In this document: positions 15,400 to 23,804 of the stretch, in pieces
Position numbering within the stretch: position 1 is the stretch's first letter
Layout of the letters: each line of letters begins with the position of its first letter
Virus record (IMG/VR): IMGVR_UViG_3300038678_000142
Coordinates: 1-49,543 of that record
Source: a virus
DNA: 49,543 nucleotides
Strand: one strand, 5' to 3'
Notes under the pieces: model-generated
Databases searched by the model: none
The model's input: only the letters and a program-made list of their open reading frames with translations
What the model was told of the DNA's origin: nothing
Translations under genes and position numbers: made by a program

Positions 15400-17652
15400 A
15401 TGGCGACTCCAATAACAACCAGCGCAGACACAACTCGCACGATCGAGAAAATCAAGGTATGGACAGCCAGTAACCCCAACGGTACGTGGTTGGAGCAACC
15501 ATCCTTGCACTTGAACCGGCTTTCTATGGTTGCCGGGCCGGACATTGACCAGGCAGAATTTGAATTCAAATATGGATTATACGCGGACAATGAAGTTGTT
15601 CAGCCTTTGGATCTCAATCGGCACTATATTCGCGTCGCAATGCGAGATGTCGATTCAGAACCTACCGGAAGTGATATCAGCATTCTCGCCACGGCGTTTC
15701 ACATCTGGTACGGTGTCATCGAAGTTGACGAAAAGGACATTTTCGGGACAAGGGTCTTCGATTTTCGGAACACGCAGACGACTGTCAAAACTGGAAATCA
15801 GAAGATTACCGCGTTCGGCCTGCTGAGAGAACTTGAGAATACGCCAGTCAATCAGTCGATCGTGAAGCAGGCAGCCAGCGCACAAAATCAAGAAATCCCG
15901 CGCGGCATCCCGTTCAACTTTAATGAGAACGGACAATTCCCCGACCGTGGCAATCGGTCTGAAAATGAGGAAGGGGTTGAAGCGACATACGTCTTCAGTT
16001 TTGAGCCGAATGGCGATTTTAAATGGAACGGGGCTGACGCTCTTAACTATACGATCAAGAATGATGTACCGCTCGACAGCCAGGGGAACAAGGCATATCG
16101 ATGGAACTTTACCACAGGCGGCTCACTCGAATGGTTTGACGTGACTGTTAAACGCGACAAGCGATCCGTGAAAGATGTGGTTGATGATATCGTTGATCGA
16201 AGGCGGGCGGTTGGGTATTACGTTCAGGGTGACGAACAGGGGGCTTCATTCGAGTCAATAGTTCGCGTTTTCACATTTCTTGAATCTTCGATACCACTGA
16301 ACGACAACATCACGATCCTGCCTAATCCCCGGCAATTCACGCTCGACTTCGAGAGTAGTTTTGACGTGACCGAGGCATTGCTGGTAAACAGTATCACGCA
16401 TAAAGCCGATGTGATCACGGTGCGGGGCGCGAAGGTCACGTCCACGTTTTCGATTTGGGTTGATCCTACTTTGTTAGAGGGGGGCTGGACTTCAGCCAAT
16501 GAAACGGCATATCTTGAAGGCGCGTTGAATACGGCGGGGTATGCGGCCCTGGAAGAAGATGACCAGAAAGAGGTGAATCAGCGAGCCCGAACTCAAGATT
16601 CACTCGGAGACGTTTTTTCTAAATTCGTGATGGTTGATATATGGGATCTTCAGATTTCGGATTCAAAATCACCAGGAGCAACAAATTATTGGATTGCAGT
16701 TGCTCCTGGTGATTTTCAATCTCTACCGGCCGATCCTGACGACCTTACTGGAGACTTTTCGGTCGATCTAAATCCAGACGGTTCGTTTGTAAATCCACCG
16801 GACAAACTATGGAGCAAGGGTGCGAAATTCGAGAGATTCCTGTCAATCAAAAAAGATTCGGCGGATGAGTTAAGCGAATACAAAGACCCATTGGTCATAT
16901 TTCAAACTGACACGGATGCTGGGGTATGGGAGTTTGGCGAGCAGCTTAACTCAAGATCGGGAATGGAACACGAACAGTCTCGGAAGTTCTCAACTCGATT
17001 AAACATGCTTGATAAAGAACTCGGAATCGAAGTTATTGTCGGGGCGGCGGGGGCGCAACAACTGATCGCATTAGAAAACTGGGCAGGTGCCGAGCCGACG
17101 CCTGCTAATTACGACCCGGAGACAGAGGAAGGGAACGGTGTCGATTATTTCGAGATGATCGCGACAGTCAGCATGAAGTGGGACCGGCATGTTGAAGCAG
17201 TCGTTTTTCCTCGCGGAACACCATTGAACTCGCTGGAGCCGGGAGTTCCAAAACGAGAAACATTCATTGATGTTCCCGATGCCCGACTTGACTACCTGAT
17301 TCCCGGAACCGTTACGGACATTGACGATGCGGGAGCATTGGTCGTAGACACAACCGGCAGCATTCTCCGTGATGATCGCGATCGAATGAAGCGAATAGCC
17401 TCGCTAGCCGAGATATGGTACGGGGTGACGAGACAAGCTCTCACGCTTACGTACAAACAACTCCGCGCTGTCGCAAACGAAGACGGCTCAATAAGGCTTC
17501 GCATCGGTGATTTGATCACGTCAATCGGTGCGCAGTATTCCGAGACTGACGTGAATTCTGTCGTCACCGGAATCACGTTCGACAATGGCGAATCTCCGAC
17601 GACGACAATTCAGCTTTCATACGCACATTTGGACTTTGCAGATGCCATCTGA
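15400..17652 (+). CDS. Large distal tail/baseplate hub protein
   Basis: A 750-aa protein after the tape measure genes, where distal tail and hub proteins are encoded. Early segments (DIDQAEFEFKYGLYADNEVV, HIWYGVIEVDEKDIFGTRVFDF, KITAFGLLRELENT) resemble the beta-barrel start of tail hubs, with long beta-rich arms after them. The C-terminal part (TDVNSVVTGITFDNGESPTTTIQLSYA) resembles the end of hub proteins that bind the tail tip. No enzymatic motif is seen. The stop lies inside the next gene's start. Confidence 0.55.
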   Translation: MATPITTSADTTRTIEKIKVWTASNPNGTWLEQPSLHLNRLSMVAGPDIDQAEFEFKYGLYADNEVVQPLDLNRHYIRVAMRDVDSEPTGSDISILATAFHIWYGVIEVDEKDIFGTRVFDFRNTQTTVKTGNQKITAFGLLRELENTPVNQSIVKQAASAQNQEIPRGIPFNFNENGQFPDRGNRSENEEGVEATYVFSFEPNGDFKWNGADALNYTIKNDVPLDSQGNKAYRWNFTTGGSLEWFDVTVKRDKRSVKDVVDDIVDRRRAVGYYVQGDEQGASFESIVRVFTFLESSIPLNDNITILPNPRQFTLDFESSFDVTEALLVNSITHKADVITVRGAKVTSTFSIWVDPTLLEGGWTSANETAYLEGALNTAGYAALEEDDQKEVNQRARTQDSLGDVFSKFVMVDIWDLQISDSKSPGATNYWIAVAPGDFQSLPADPDDLTGDFSVDLNPDGSFVNPPDKLWSKGAKFERFLSIKKDSADELSEYKDPLVIFQTDTDAGVWEFGEQLNSRSGMEHEQSRKFSTRLNMLDKELGIEVIVGAAGAQQLIALENWAGAEPTPANYDPETEEGNGVDYFEMIATVSMKWDRHVEAVVFPRGTPLNSLEPGVPKRETFIDVPDARLDYLIPGTVTDIDDAGALVVDTTGSILRDDRDRMKRIASLAEIWYGVTRQALTLTYKQLRAVANEDGSIRLRIGDLITSIGAQYSETDVNSVVTGITFDNGESPTTTIQLSYAHLDFADAI

Positions 17653-18055
17653 AATTGAACAACTCAGAGTGCAGGTCGACGAACTTCGTCGGGAGTTGTC
17701 GCGTCAAGTTGCTCGACATGATCGATATCCGATCATCGGAAGTGGTAATTGTCACACGATCAGATTTGAGATTGTGTCATCGGACCCGGATACCCGGACG
17801 GCTCTTGTGCTGATCCAGGCAAGGCCGGTCGGATGCTCTGAAGTCCCTGATTCATCGCTTGAAGGCACGGCTGTCGAGGTATGCGACCCGCAAGGGTGCT
17901 TCTTTAATGAACCGACCGAAGAGATGACGGGGCGTCATGGGTGGGCGGAATACATGAAGCCAACCGTTGAAAATATCTGCCAGTCAGATATCTACGCTCT
18001 CGAAAATCAATGGGAAGTTTTCTCGCTTTGCTGTCCATTATCGGAGTGTACATAA
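17642..18055 (+). CDS. Small tail-tip protein with N-terminal coiled coil
   Basis: A 137-aa protein. ATG 17642 is preferred over the longer 17585 frame because it gives only an 11-nt overlap with the hub gene. Residues 3-25 (SEIEQLRVQVDELRRELSRQ) form a clear coiled coil, probably a trimerisation stem, followed by a beta-rich domain with several cysteines (GSGNCHTIRFEI, CDPQGCF, LCCPLSEC). The stop overlaps the next start (TAATG). Confidence 0.6.
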   Translation: MPSEIEQLRVQVDELRRELSRQVARHDRYPIIGSGNCHTIRFEIVSSDPDTRTALVLIQARPVGCSEVPDSSLEGTAVEVCDPQGCFFNEPTEEMTGRHGWAEYMKPTVENICQSDIYALENQWEVFSLCCPLSECT

Positions 18056-19293
18056 TGGGTGCGAAAGGCGGAAAAGAATGTTGTTGTGATGGTTGCCATG
18101 ACCGGCCGAGCCAGAACCTGGGGACGACAAATCTCCAGCCGATGCAACAGCGATGCTGCGCGTGCATCCCGCGCCAGCTATGCGTTCGCGTCACGTATCC
18201 CGACGACTCTTTCGTGAATACCATCATCGACTGCGGTGGCTGTAATGTTGATGCGAGCGATACCAAAATCTACTGCGGTCAAGTGTTCATCAACGGCGAA
18301 TCGGTTCTGATCGAGATTCATTTCACGATCAACGACGACGGCGATTGCTATATGTGCATCGTGTCCGAACCCCTGGGTATGGATGGCACGATCCCCGGAG
18401 ATTGCCACGGTGCAATTGATGCCACGGAGCGAGCCGCGCCAACGTGCTTCTGCCGCGAGATGGCTGCGGAGTGGCCGATATACACCACCTCGATCGGTGA
18501 TGGAGAACACAGCACTGCAACTTTGAGTACGTTTGCTGCTGATAACCAGAGCCTGAAGCGTGCAATCGATTGTGGTGGATGCAATTGTATTTGCCGATGC
18601 GCGTGCATTACGGTGGCGACTGAGAGCGGTGCGGGTACAGAGCAGACGTGTGTCGAAATCTACAACAATACGGCAGTTTGGATCACAGATGGTGGTGTTG
18701 AAATCCACATGGTTCCGAACGCTGAAACCAACTGTTGCGAGCTTGAGCTGATCAGTGCCGGTGACGGTATATCGCTGGCGTCTTCGCCGCCAAACGTCGA
18801 ACTCGGTGAGGCGGCTTTGAATCCATGCCCCAGCCCGATTGCTCGGTGGGATGCAACCGACACGGAAGGCGGAACCGTCACCGTTATTTGGGAGTGCGTT
18901 GAATGCGGAGAATGTGCCGGAACCGGTGGCGGGGCCGATTGCTGCTCTGGATCGCTCCCGAGAGTGCTGACAGCGTCCGTGGATGGCGGGATCGATTGTG
19001 ATTGTGCAGTTTTCGATCTACCTCTGATTTTCGACGACGTGAACGGATACTGGGAAGGGACCAACGACACTGCATGGTGCGATCACTCTATAACGATCCA
19101 GTTCATTTGTGAGGCTGACGGCCGGTTTACGCTTTCGCTACTTAATGCGGGACCGTGTACCAATACTTCCCAGACATTGTACGGGCAAGATTGCGACCCG
19201 CTATCGGCAGCGTTCAGTTTGTTGGTTGGTGGGATCGGATGTTGCGGGGGCGTTTCCAGCAGTAGAACAATAGGGGTGACGGTGACCGAATGA
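18055..19293 (+). CDS. Cysteine-rich triplicated tail protein
   Basis: A 412-aa protein with about 39 cysteines (near 9.5%). A Cys-cluster leader (KECCCDGCHD) is followed by three divergent units of about 110-140 residues, beginning near QRCCACIPRQLCVRV, CICRCACITVATES and DCCSGSLPRVLTASV, each with cysteine pairs and beta strands. The repeated CGGCN motif closes leader-like subdomains. The density suggests metal ribbons or a disulphide-locked fibre. It is coupled to the gene upstream and overlaps the glycosyltransferase-like gene by 4 nt. No enzyme motif is seen. Confidence 0.6.
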   Translation: MGAKGGKECCCDGCHDRPSQNLGTTNLQPMQQRCCACIPRQLCVRVTYPDDSFVNTIIDCGGCNVDASDTKIYCGQVFINGESVLIEIHFTINDDGDCYMCIVSEPLGMDGTIPGDCHGAIDATERAAPTCFCREMAAEWPIYTTSIGDGEHSTATLSTFAADNQSLKRAIDCGGCNCICRCACITVATESGAGTEQTCVEIYNNTAVWITDGGVEIHMVPNAETNCCELELISAGDGISLASSPPNVELGEAALNPCPSPIARWDATDTEGGTVTVIWECVECGECAGTGGGADCCSGSLPRVLTASVDGGIDCDCAVFDLPLIFDDVNGYWEGTNDTAWCDHSITIQFICEADGRFTLSLLNAGPCTNTSQTLYGQDCDPLSAAFSLLVGGIGCCGGVSSSRTIGVTVTE

Positions 19294-20393
19294 ATGAAAA
19301 TTGCAAATGTGACGGTCCTGGTCTTTGTGCCAGGCATCAAATCAACAAGACGAGCAGGGAGTTCGATCTCTGCAAGGGGGTTGCAAATACGGGCAGTTGC
19401 GGTCTGAATTATTGGGTGGCTTGGGAGAATGGAAAGCTCGGTGCGACGGCACCAGCGGAACCGATTTTGAAACCAAAAGGATTCCGTCAGTCGGCAGACA
19501 CCAATCGCCGTGGTCTGGGGGACACGGTATCTCGTGGAATAGCAGGCGTTTCGGGCGGAAGGATAAAGCCGTGCATCGGATGCAAAGATCGCGAGGCAGT
19601 TTTGAATCACTGGCTGCCGGAAGAGATGCCGCCAATTGAGCCGATGCCTTTTACGGGGCCGATTCGGAGAAACTTTCTTTATCACGTCTATCCTGATACG
19701 GCACACCGGGAAATCTGGCAGCGAAATATCGACAACATTCTGAAGAGAATGGACATGTTTAACGGCCATCGGGCGGTCGGTATCGTCACGGCAAAACACC
19801 TCGACCCGCCCGAGATGGTGATGGACGCCTTCAAGGGCGAGGTTGACGATTTCTACGTCGCTAAAAACGTCAAGAAACTTCGCGAGGTCATCACGTTCGT
19901 CCCATTGCTTGAAAAAGTCGAGAGCATGGACCCGAACGATGTGACATTCTGCGCCCACACCAAGGGCGTCACTCACAACGACGGTGATTGGACCACGGTT
20001 CATCGGTGGGGCGACTTGATGTATCGAACGTGCCTGGACGATTGGCCGGCGGTGGAGAAGATGCTGGAGTCCAAGGCGATGGCCGGATCATTCAAGAGTT
20101 ACGGCCAATTCCGAACGCGGAAAAATCACCGGTGGCATTACAGTGGGACATTTTACTGGTTCAGGAACAAGGATGTTTTCTCACGAAACTGGCGGTACGT
20201 TGATCAGCGTTACTTTGGAAACGAATCGTGGCCGGGACTGATGTTCAAGCCGGAAGAAACCGGGTGTTTGTTTCTCGACCATGTTGGTGATCCTTACAAT
20301 GGGGAATATTGGGAAAATACTGTTCAACCGGAATTTGATAAATGGAGGATTAAAAATGAGCGTTCCAAAAACTTTGTTCCCAGCGGACAATAA
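19290..20393 (+). CDS. Glycosyltransferase-like protein with N-terminal Zn motif
   Basis: A 367-aa protein. The first about 30 residues carry a Cys motif (CKCDGPGLCARHQINK, then LCKG); I recall comparable heads in planctomycete proteins. From about residue 128 (NFLYHVYPDTAHREIWQRNID) a Rossmann-like domain follows, with GIVTAKHLDPPEMV, the probable D/N-rich sugar-nucleotide site TFCAHTKGVTHNDGDW and a C-terminal HYSGTFYWFRNKDVF that matches glycosyltransferase acceptor loops. It leads a cassette with an oxygenase and a methyltransferase. The substrate is unknown; a surface glycan or a virion protein is likely. Confidence 0.5.
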   Translation: MNENCKCDGPGLCARHQINKTSREFDLCKGVANTGSCGLNYWVAWENGKLGATAPAEPILKPKGFRQSADTNRRGLGDTVSRGIAGVSGGRIKPCIGCKDREAVLNHWLPEEMPPIEPMPFTGPIRRNFLYHVYPDTAHREIWQRNIDNILKRMDMFNGHRAVGIVTAKHLDPPEMVMDAFKGEVDDFYVAKNVKKLREVITFVPLLEKVESMDPNDVTFCAHTKGVTHNDGDWTTVHRWGDLMYRTCLDDWPAVEKMLESKAMAGSFKSYGQFRTRKNHRWHYSGTFYWFRNKDVFSRNWRYVDQRYFGNESWPGLMFKPEETGCLFLDHVGDPYNGEYWENTVQPEFDKWRIKNERSKNFVPSGQ

Positions 20394-20553
20394 ATCTAAT
20401 TTCAAATTCTGTACAACGTGCGGGTTTCCGCTCGTAGATGTAATCATTAAAAGCTCACACTGCATGAAAACAGGAAAGAAAAATAATACTGTTCGGAAAA
20501 AATGCTCAAATCCCGTGAAACGTGCATTTTTCAAGCGGCATACTGGCGATTGA
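20356..20553 (+). CDS. 65-aa zinc-ribbon-like protein
   Basis: A 65-aa basic protein overlapping the end of the glycosyltransferase-like gene. GGAGG at 20344-20348 sits 7 nt before the ATG, an excellent ribosome site. FKFCTTCGFPLVD supplies a CxxC knuckle, with SSHC and KKCSN giving two further cysteines for a four-Cys zinc site. The C-terminus is lysine/arginine-rich. Function is unknown; it may bind nucleic acid. Confidence 0.6.
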   Translation: MSVPKTLFPADNKSNFKFCTTCGFPLVDVIIKSSHCMKTGKKNNTVRKKCSNPVKRAFFKRHTGD

Positions 20554-20560
20554 AATTAAA

Positions 20561-21202
20561 ATGAATTTTGAAGCCAAGCTCATAACTCATTCTCTGATAC
20601 CATTCCCGCATTGGGTGATCGACAACGCCTTTGCTCCCGAGTTGGTGCGATCAGCGTACGCGCAGTGGCCTCCAGGGGACTGGCCTCATTGGTACAGCTA
20701 CTCGGACGAGAAGACCACAAAGCTGGCGACTCGCGACGAATACAGGCTCCCTCCGGCCTGTCGTGAACTGATAAATCAAATGTGTGCATTGCCGATATCT
20801 GAGATCACCGGGATTGACGGTTTGTTTCCTGACTTTGATCTGTACGGCGCGGGGATGCACTCGATCCCGTCCGGTGGAAAACTTGGCGTGCATCTCGACG
20901 GCGCGAAACATCCAATCAGCGGATGGAAGCGGCAATTGTCTCTCGTGCTTTTCGTGAACCCGGAATGGGAAACCGAATGGGATGGGTGCCTGGAGTTGTG
21001 GGATAACTCAGGTAAAGAGTGCATTTCAAAGGTCGAGCCGCGATTCAACCGGCTGGCGATCATGGCGGTGGGCGATGATACATATCATGGGATTCCCGGT
21101 GAAGTGCGATGCCCGGCCGGTGAGATGCGGAAGACACTGGCGGTGTTTCACTGGTCGTTCGATGTTGCGGATGAGAATCGAACTAGAGCGGAGTTTGTTT
21201 GA
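20561..21202 (+). CDS. Fe(II)/2-oxoglutarate-dependent oxygenase-like protein
   Basis: A 213-aa protein with the jelly-roll iron motif: H111-L-D113 (GVHLDGAKH), distal H176 (DDTYHGIPG) and R190 (MRKTLAVFHW) for 2-oxoglutarate. Length and spacing fit prolyl-4-hydroxylase-type enzymes. It would hydroxylate a protein side chain or sugar using O2 and 2-oxoglutarate. It sits between a glycosyltransferase-like gene and a methyltransferase and is coupled to the latter (TGATG). The substrate cannot be read from the sequence. Confidence 0.7.
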   Translation: MNFEAKLITHSLIPFPHWVIDNAFAPELVRSAYAQWPPGDWPHWYSYSDEKTTKLATRDEYRLPPACRELINQMCALPISEITGIDGLFPDFDLYGAGMHSIPSGGKLGVHLDGAKHPISGWKRQLSLVLFVNPEWETEWDGCLELWDNSGKECISKVEPRFNRLAIMAVGDDTYHGIPGEVRCPAGEMRKTLAVFHWSFDVADENRTRAEFV

Positions 21203-21921
21203 TGGCAAGTGAATGTAAATGCTGCGGTTCATCATCGACGTTGGAATACAGCAAAGTGTCCGGGGCCACAATCGATGGTGCGAAGTGGTTTCAGTGCCAG
21301 GACTGCAACAGCCTGTCGGCAAATTATTCCTATTCCGATGTCTGCTCTGTTTACGATGAAGAGTATATTTACCATCTGTTGAAGCACGCAAACGACGATC
21401 GCGGATTCCTGCTCTCGCAACTTGGGGAAAACCTCCGGCTGATCTCTGTGGCAAAGCAGTCCGGGAAATTCCTTGATATCGGATGCCTCGACGGATGCGC
21501 GTTGCAGCGAATGCGGGAATCAGGTTTCGACTGCTACGGCTTTGACGTGATCCCTCAGGTAAAGCAGAAGGCGGCGGAATGGTCTGGCGTCCCTGGAGAT
21601 CACATTCTGATTGCCGACGAATATAATTCAACTCTGTTCGATGAAAAATTCGACGTAATTATGTGCCGCGAGGTGATCGAGCATGTCGAAAGACCGATGC
21701 GGCTTTTGGATGAGATCCGGAAGTCGCTGAAGCCGGGAGGGATCGCGCAGATCCAGACTCCACAGATTTCAGCCGATGGCGGAGTATGGGATCAACAGGC
21801 ACACATCCACATCTACTCACCACATCAGTTGAGGCAGTCGATCGAGTTCGTGGGCCTTGCTGTGATAGATTCGCTGTCTATTCAGTGGGACGGTGGTCAG
21901 TGCTGGACCTGCCGGGTGTAA
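21202..21921 (+). CDS. SAM-dependent methyltransferase, sugar-modification type
   Basis: A 239-aa protein. An N-terminal four-Cys zinc ribbon (CKCCGSS and CQDCNSL) precedes a class I SAM fold: motif I FLDIGCLDGCAL, acidic loop GFDVIP and post-I FDVIMCREVIEHVE. This architecture is typical of Methyltransf_23-type enzymes that methylate sugars or small molecules, not DNA. ATG 21202 overlaps the oxygenase stop, so both are made together. It closes the putative glycan-modification cassette. Confidence 0.75.
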   Translation: MASECKCCGSSSTLEYSKVSGATIDGAKWFQCQDCNSLSANYSYSDVCSVYDEEYIYHLLKHANDDRGFLLSQLGENLRLISVAKQSGKFLDIGCLDGCALQRMRESGFDCYGFDVIPQVKQKAAEWSGVPGDHILIADEYNSTLFDEKFDVIMCREVIEHVERPMRLLDEIRKSLKPGGIAQIQTPQISADGGVWDQQAHIHIYSPHQLRQSIEFVGLAVIDSLSIQWDGGQCWTCRV

Positions 21922-21937
21922 CCGTGATCGCGCCGTA

Positions 21938-21978
21938 TTAGCCGCAAGCCAGCATGGTAGCAATCCATTTGCCGCTAA
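21938..21978. terminator. Bidirectional hairpin between convergent genes
   Basis: TTAGCCGCAA (21938-21947) and TTGCCGCTAA (21969-21978) form a 10-bp inverted repeat with one central mismatch, lying between the plus methyltransferase and the convergent minus gene. CTATTTTC follows on the plus strand. This fits a weak two-way terminator. Confidence 0.45.
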
Positions 21979-21989
21979 CTATTTTCAGT

Positions 21990-22265
21990 TTACTTTGATC
22001 TGAAATTAACGCTATCGGTGTCCGAAACCAGCACATACCGTACTTTTCCGGATACACCGTCGTTGATCCTGAAGATCCCCTCGGACACTTCAGTGACCCT
22101 GCCTCTTATCTCGTATTCTTTCACGTTTCGATCAGGAGCAGTAACAATCATCACGCCACGTCTTGTAGCGTTGTGCCTGCGGAGTCGGTCTTTCCATCCT
22201 TCCATCTCAGTTACGATGAAGGCAAGGGTTAAACTCACTGAAACCAATGCTATAAACTTTTTCAT
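21990..22265 (-). CDS. Small membrane-anchored protein on minus strand
   Basis: A 91-aa protein reading opposite to nearly all other genes. Residues 3-19 (KFIALVSVSLTLAFIVT) are a signal anchor; the rest is polar, with a beta-rich tail (EYEIRGRVTEVSEGIFRIND, then KVRYVLVSD) that looks like a small OB- or SH3-type barrel outside the membrane. It is transcribed convergently to the glycan cassette and divergently from the early genes. Cargo genes such as superinfection-exclusion proteins often have this size and orientation; that role is a guess. Confidence 0.65.
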   Translation of the reverse strand: MKKFIALVSVSLTLAFIVTEMEGWKDRLRRHNATRRGVMIVTAPDRNVKEYEIRGRVTEVSEGIFRINDGVSGKVRYVLVSDTDSVNFRSK

Positions 22266-22312
22266 TCAGTTTCCGACTTTCTGATTTCTTTTGAAAAATA
22301 ACCAAATCACAG

Positions 22313-22341
22313 TTGACACAAACAGAATCTAACGATACCGT
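22313..22341 (+). promoter_or_regulatory. Candidate early promoter
   Basis: TTGACA at 22313-22318 is a perfect -35 box. With a 17-nt spacer the -10 box is TACCGT (three of six). It lies about 45 nt before the HTH gene, at the switch from minus- to plus-strand transcription, where an early promoter is expected. Confidence 0.45.
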
Positions 22342-22382
22342 CTGAAACATGCAAGTTACATCTTGAAACGAAATGGAACACG

Positions 22383-22583
22383 ATGGTTACTAAGGCAAGA
22401 AAAAAATTCGGTGATCGCGGGCTGATGACAATCAGGAGTGCTTGTTCGCGGTTGAACATCAGCCGAACAACTCTCTGGCGTCGGATTCGTGATAACAGGA
22501 TAAAGGCGAAGCGTGACGGGCTGGCGGTAAAAATCTGTACGCGGTCGGTTGAGGAATATATCGACAGGCTTCCAGAGTGGTAA
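22383..22583 (+). CDS. HTH DNA-binding protein, excisionase/AlpA-like
   Basis: A 66-aa protein that is essentially one winged-helix HTH: MTIRSACSRLNISRTTLWRRIRDNRIKAKRDGLAVKICTRSVEEYID follows the excisionase/MerR pattern, in which the helix pair binds DNA and the R-x-G wing follows. GGAA precedes the ATG. It is the first gene after the candidate early promoter. As no integrase is visible, a transcriptional regulator is more likely than a true excisionase. Confidence 0.7.
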   Translation: MVTKARKKFGDRGLMTIRSACSRLNISRTTLWRRIRDNRIKAKRDGLAVKICTRSVEEYIDRLPEW

Positions 22584-22782
22584 GCCGAACAACTACGCGG
22601 CACGTTCCGGACCAACTTTACTATCAAATTTTTAGATCTGGGAAGCATGAGATTCGCAATCTGAAATGCTGAAGTGCTGTGGTGTCAAACCGTGGCGTGC
22701 CGTTTTCTGACTGGTAATTTCTGAGGTCGAAAAAACAATCAACGATATTTCTGATTAGAAAATATGCGCGGACGGAGACGAC
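22584..22782 (+). other. 199-nt gap with a distant inverted repeat
   Basis: No convincing gene is seen. CGGCACG (22598-22604) pairs with CGTGCCG (22696-22702), which is followed by TTTT. The loop of about 90 nt makes this a weak terminator at best. The last part is A+T-rich and may hold a promoter for the csrA group, but no pair of boxes stands out. Confidence 0.3.
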
Positions 22783-23094
22783 ATGAATCCGAACTTATAC
22801 GGCTACACCAAAACAGAAATCATCCTTTCATTCGCCTGCACAATGGCAGCGTTCGTCGGGATGGTGGCGGTGGGGCTTTGGAGATCACGAATCAACCATC
22901 TCGAACCGAGGACCGGTCACCGGAAAATGGATTGTACGGAGACGCCCAATCCGCAAGGTAGCGGCGGTGGCCGGTCTGGTGCGGGGAATGTTGAATATCG
23001 TCGGTGTAGTAACAAGAAATGCCAGCGTGCGACCGTTAAGCAGTGTTTTAAGTGCCTGCGATGTTCCAGGTGCTGTAGATGTGAATCATTTTGA
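22783..23094 (+). CDS. Membrane protein with C-terminal Cys-rich ribbon
   Basis: A 103-aa protein. One membrane helix ([22 protein letters not shown]) lies at about 11-32, then a glycine-rich linker, then a Cys-rich tail with seven cysteines (RCSNKKCQR and [13 protein letters not shown]) able to bind one or two zinc ions. CGGAG precedes the ATG. The tail is expected in the cytoplasm next to the csrA gene that follows 11 nt later. Two other frames overlap this region, but only this one has a coherent domain plan. Confidence 0.5.
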   Translation: MNPNLYGYTKTEIILSFACTMAAFVGMVAVGLWRSRINHLEPRTGHRKMDCTETPNPQGSGGGRSGAGNVEYRRCSNKKCQRATVKQCFKCLRCSRCCRCESF

Positions 23095-23105
23095 AAGGAA
23101 TCGAA

Positions 23106-23273
23106 ATGCTTGTGCTTTCGAGGAAAATTGGACAGAGAATTATTATCGGCGATGACATCACGGTCACGATTGTGCGGATCGGACCAGGCACTGTTCGGGT
23201 CGGAATCGATGCGCCGAAGGATGTCAATATCGTTCGGGAAGAAATCTCGGAACAGAATGAGAGGGCGGCGTGA
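23106..23273 (+). CDS. csrA: Carbon storage regulator CsrA
   Basis: A 55-aa CsrA/RsmA protein: a dimeric RNA-binding regulator that blocks or stabilises mRNAs by binding GGA motifs in hairpin loops. The start MLVLSRK and the strand IVREEI carry the RNA-contacting residues L4, R6 and R44. Length is slightly below the usual 60-65 aa. AAGGA sits 7 nt before ATG 23106; an upstream in-frame TTG (23091) has no support. In this phage it leads an early operon. It could redirect host mRNA use or control phage transcripts; both are inferences. Confidence 0.95.
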   Translation: MLVLSRKIGQRIIIGDDITVTIVRIGPGTVRVGIDAPKDVNIVREEISEQNERAA

Positions 23274-23611
23274 CGAACATAGCCCACTGGGAATGGCGAG
23301 ACGAAGACCGCGAGATTTGTTACTCGGTCGCTCTGCACTACTTAGAGAGCGACGGTGATTTTTCCGTCAACGTCATCGATCTACAGGAAGTAGTTGACTG
23401 GTATTACGACCGCAAACAGGGCGTCGTATGCGAATACAACACCGAAGAAACCAAGATTGTCGAGAACTGGATTTCAGGCCGTATTCGTGACAGCGAGTCA
23501 GTTCGGTCGTCTGCTGAAGCGGCGTGTCGGAAGGACTGGTTGGGCATGGTGGAGTCGCGGCGGTGCGAGAAGATTAAAACTGGAATTTCAAGTTTTTTTG
23601 ATGCACTCTGA
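23270..23611 (+). CDS. Hypothetical early protein
   Basis: A 113-aa protein with a GTG start that overlaps the csrA stop (GTGA). The sequence is helical and acidic-aromatic ([31 protein letters not shown]) with no motif I recognise. Tight coupling to csrA suggests a functional link, such as a partner or modulator. Confidence 0.55.
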   Translation: MTNIAHWEWRDEDREICYSVALHYLESDGDFSVNVIDLQEVVDWYYDRKQGVVCEYNTEETKIVENWISGRIRDSESVRSSAEAACRKDWLGMVESRRCEKIKTGISSFFDAL

Positions 23612-23621
23612 AAGAGACCAG

Positions 23622-23804
23622 ATGAAAGTCAAGTCAGTTCGCCTGAGTGATGGAGCCTTAATCCGGTTCCAGGAGCCGCAGGAGTTCGACATCGGCGGTC
23701 GTTACGACACGAAACGAACAGTGGTTGAGATCAACCCTGAGATACAAGACAGCGATCCAGACATTCGAGATTACATATTGGAAATGATCGGACATTTTGA
23801 CTGA
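23622..23804 (+). CDS. Small hypothetical protein before the exonuclease
   Basis: A 60-aa beta-rich protein (KVKSVRLSDGALIRFQEP, RTVVEINPEIQD). ATG 23622 is chosen; ATG 23601 in the same frame is also possible and would overlap the upstream stop. Its stop overlaps the exonuclease start (TGATG), which suggests an accessory role for recombination. No family is recognised. Confidence 0.5.
   Translation: MKVKSVRLSDGALIRFQEPQEFDIGGRYDTKRTVVEINPEIQDSDPDIRDYILEMIGHFD

Noticed and set aside
19083-20003. 306-codon minus-strand ORF opposite the glycosyltransferase-like gene
   Set aside because: There is no motif, it is antisense to two coherent plus-strand genes and it has no ribosome site.
22383-22583. 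Lysogeny module
   Set aside because: The excisionase-like HTH protein has no integrase, repressor or att site in the window, so a temperate lifestyle is not supported.
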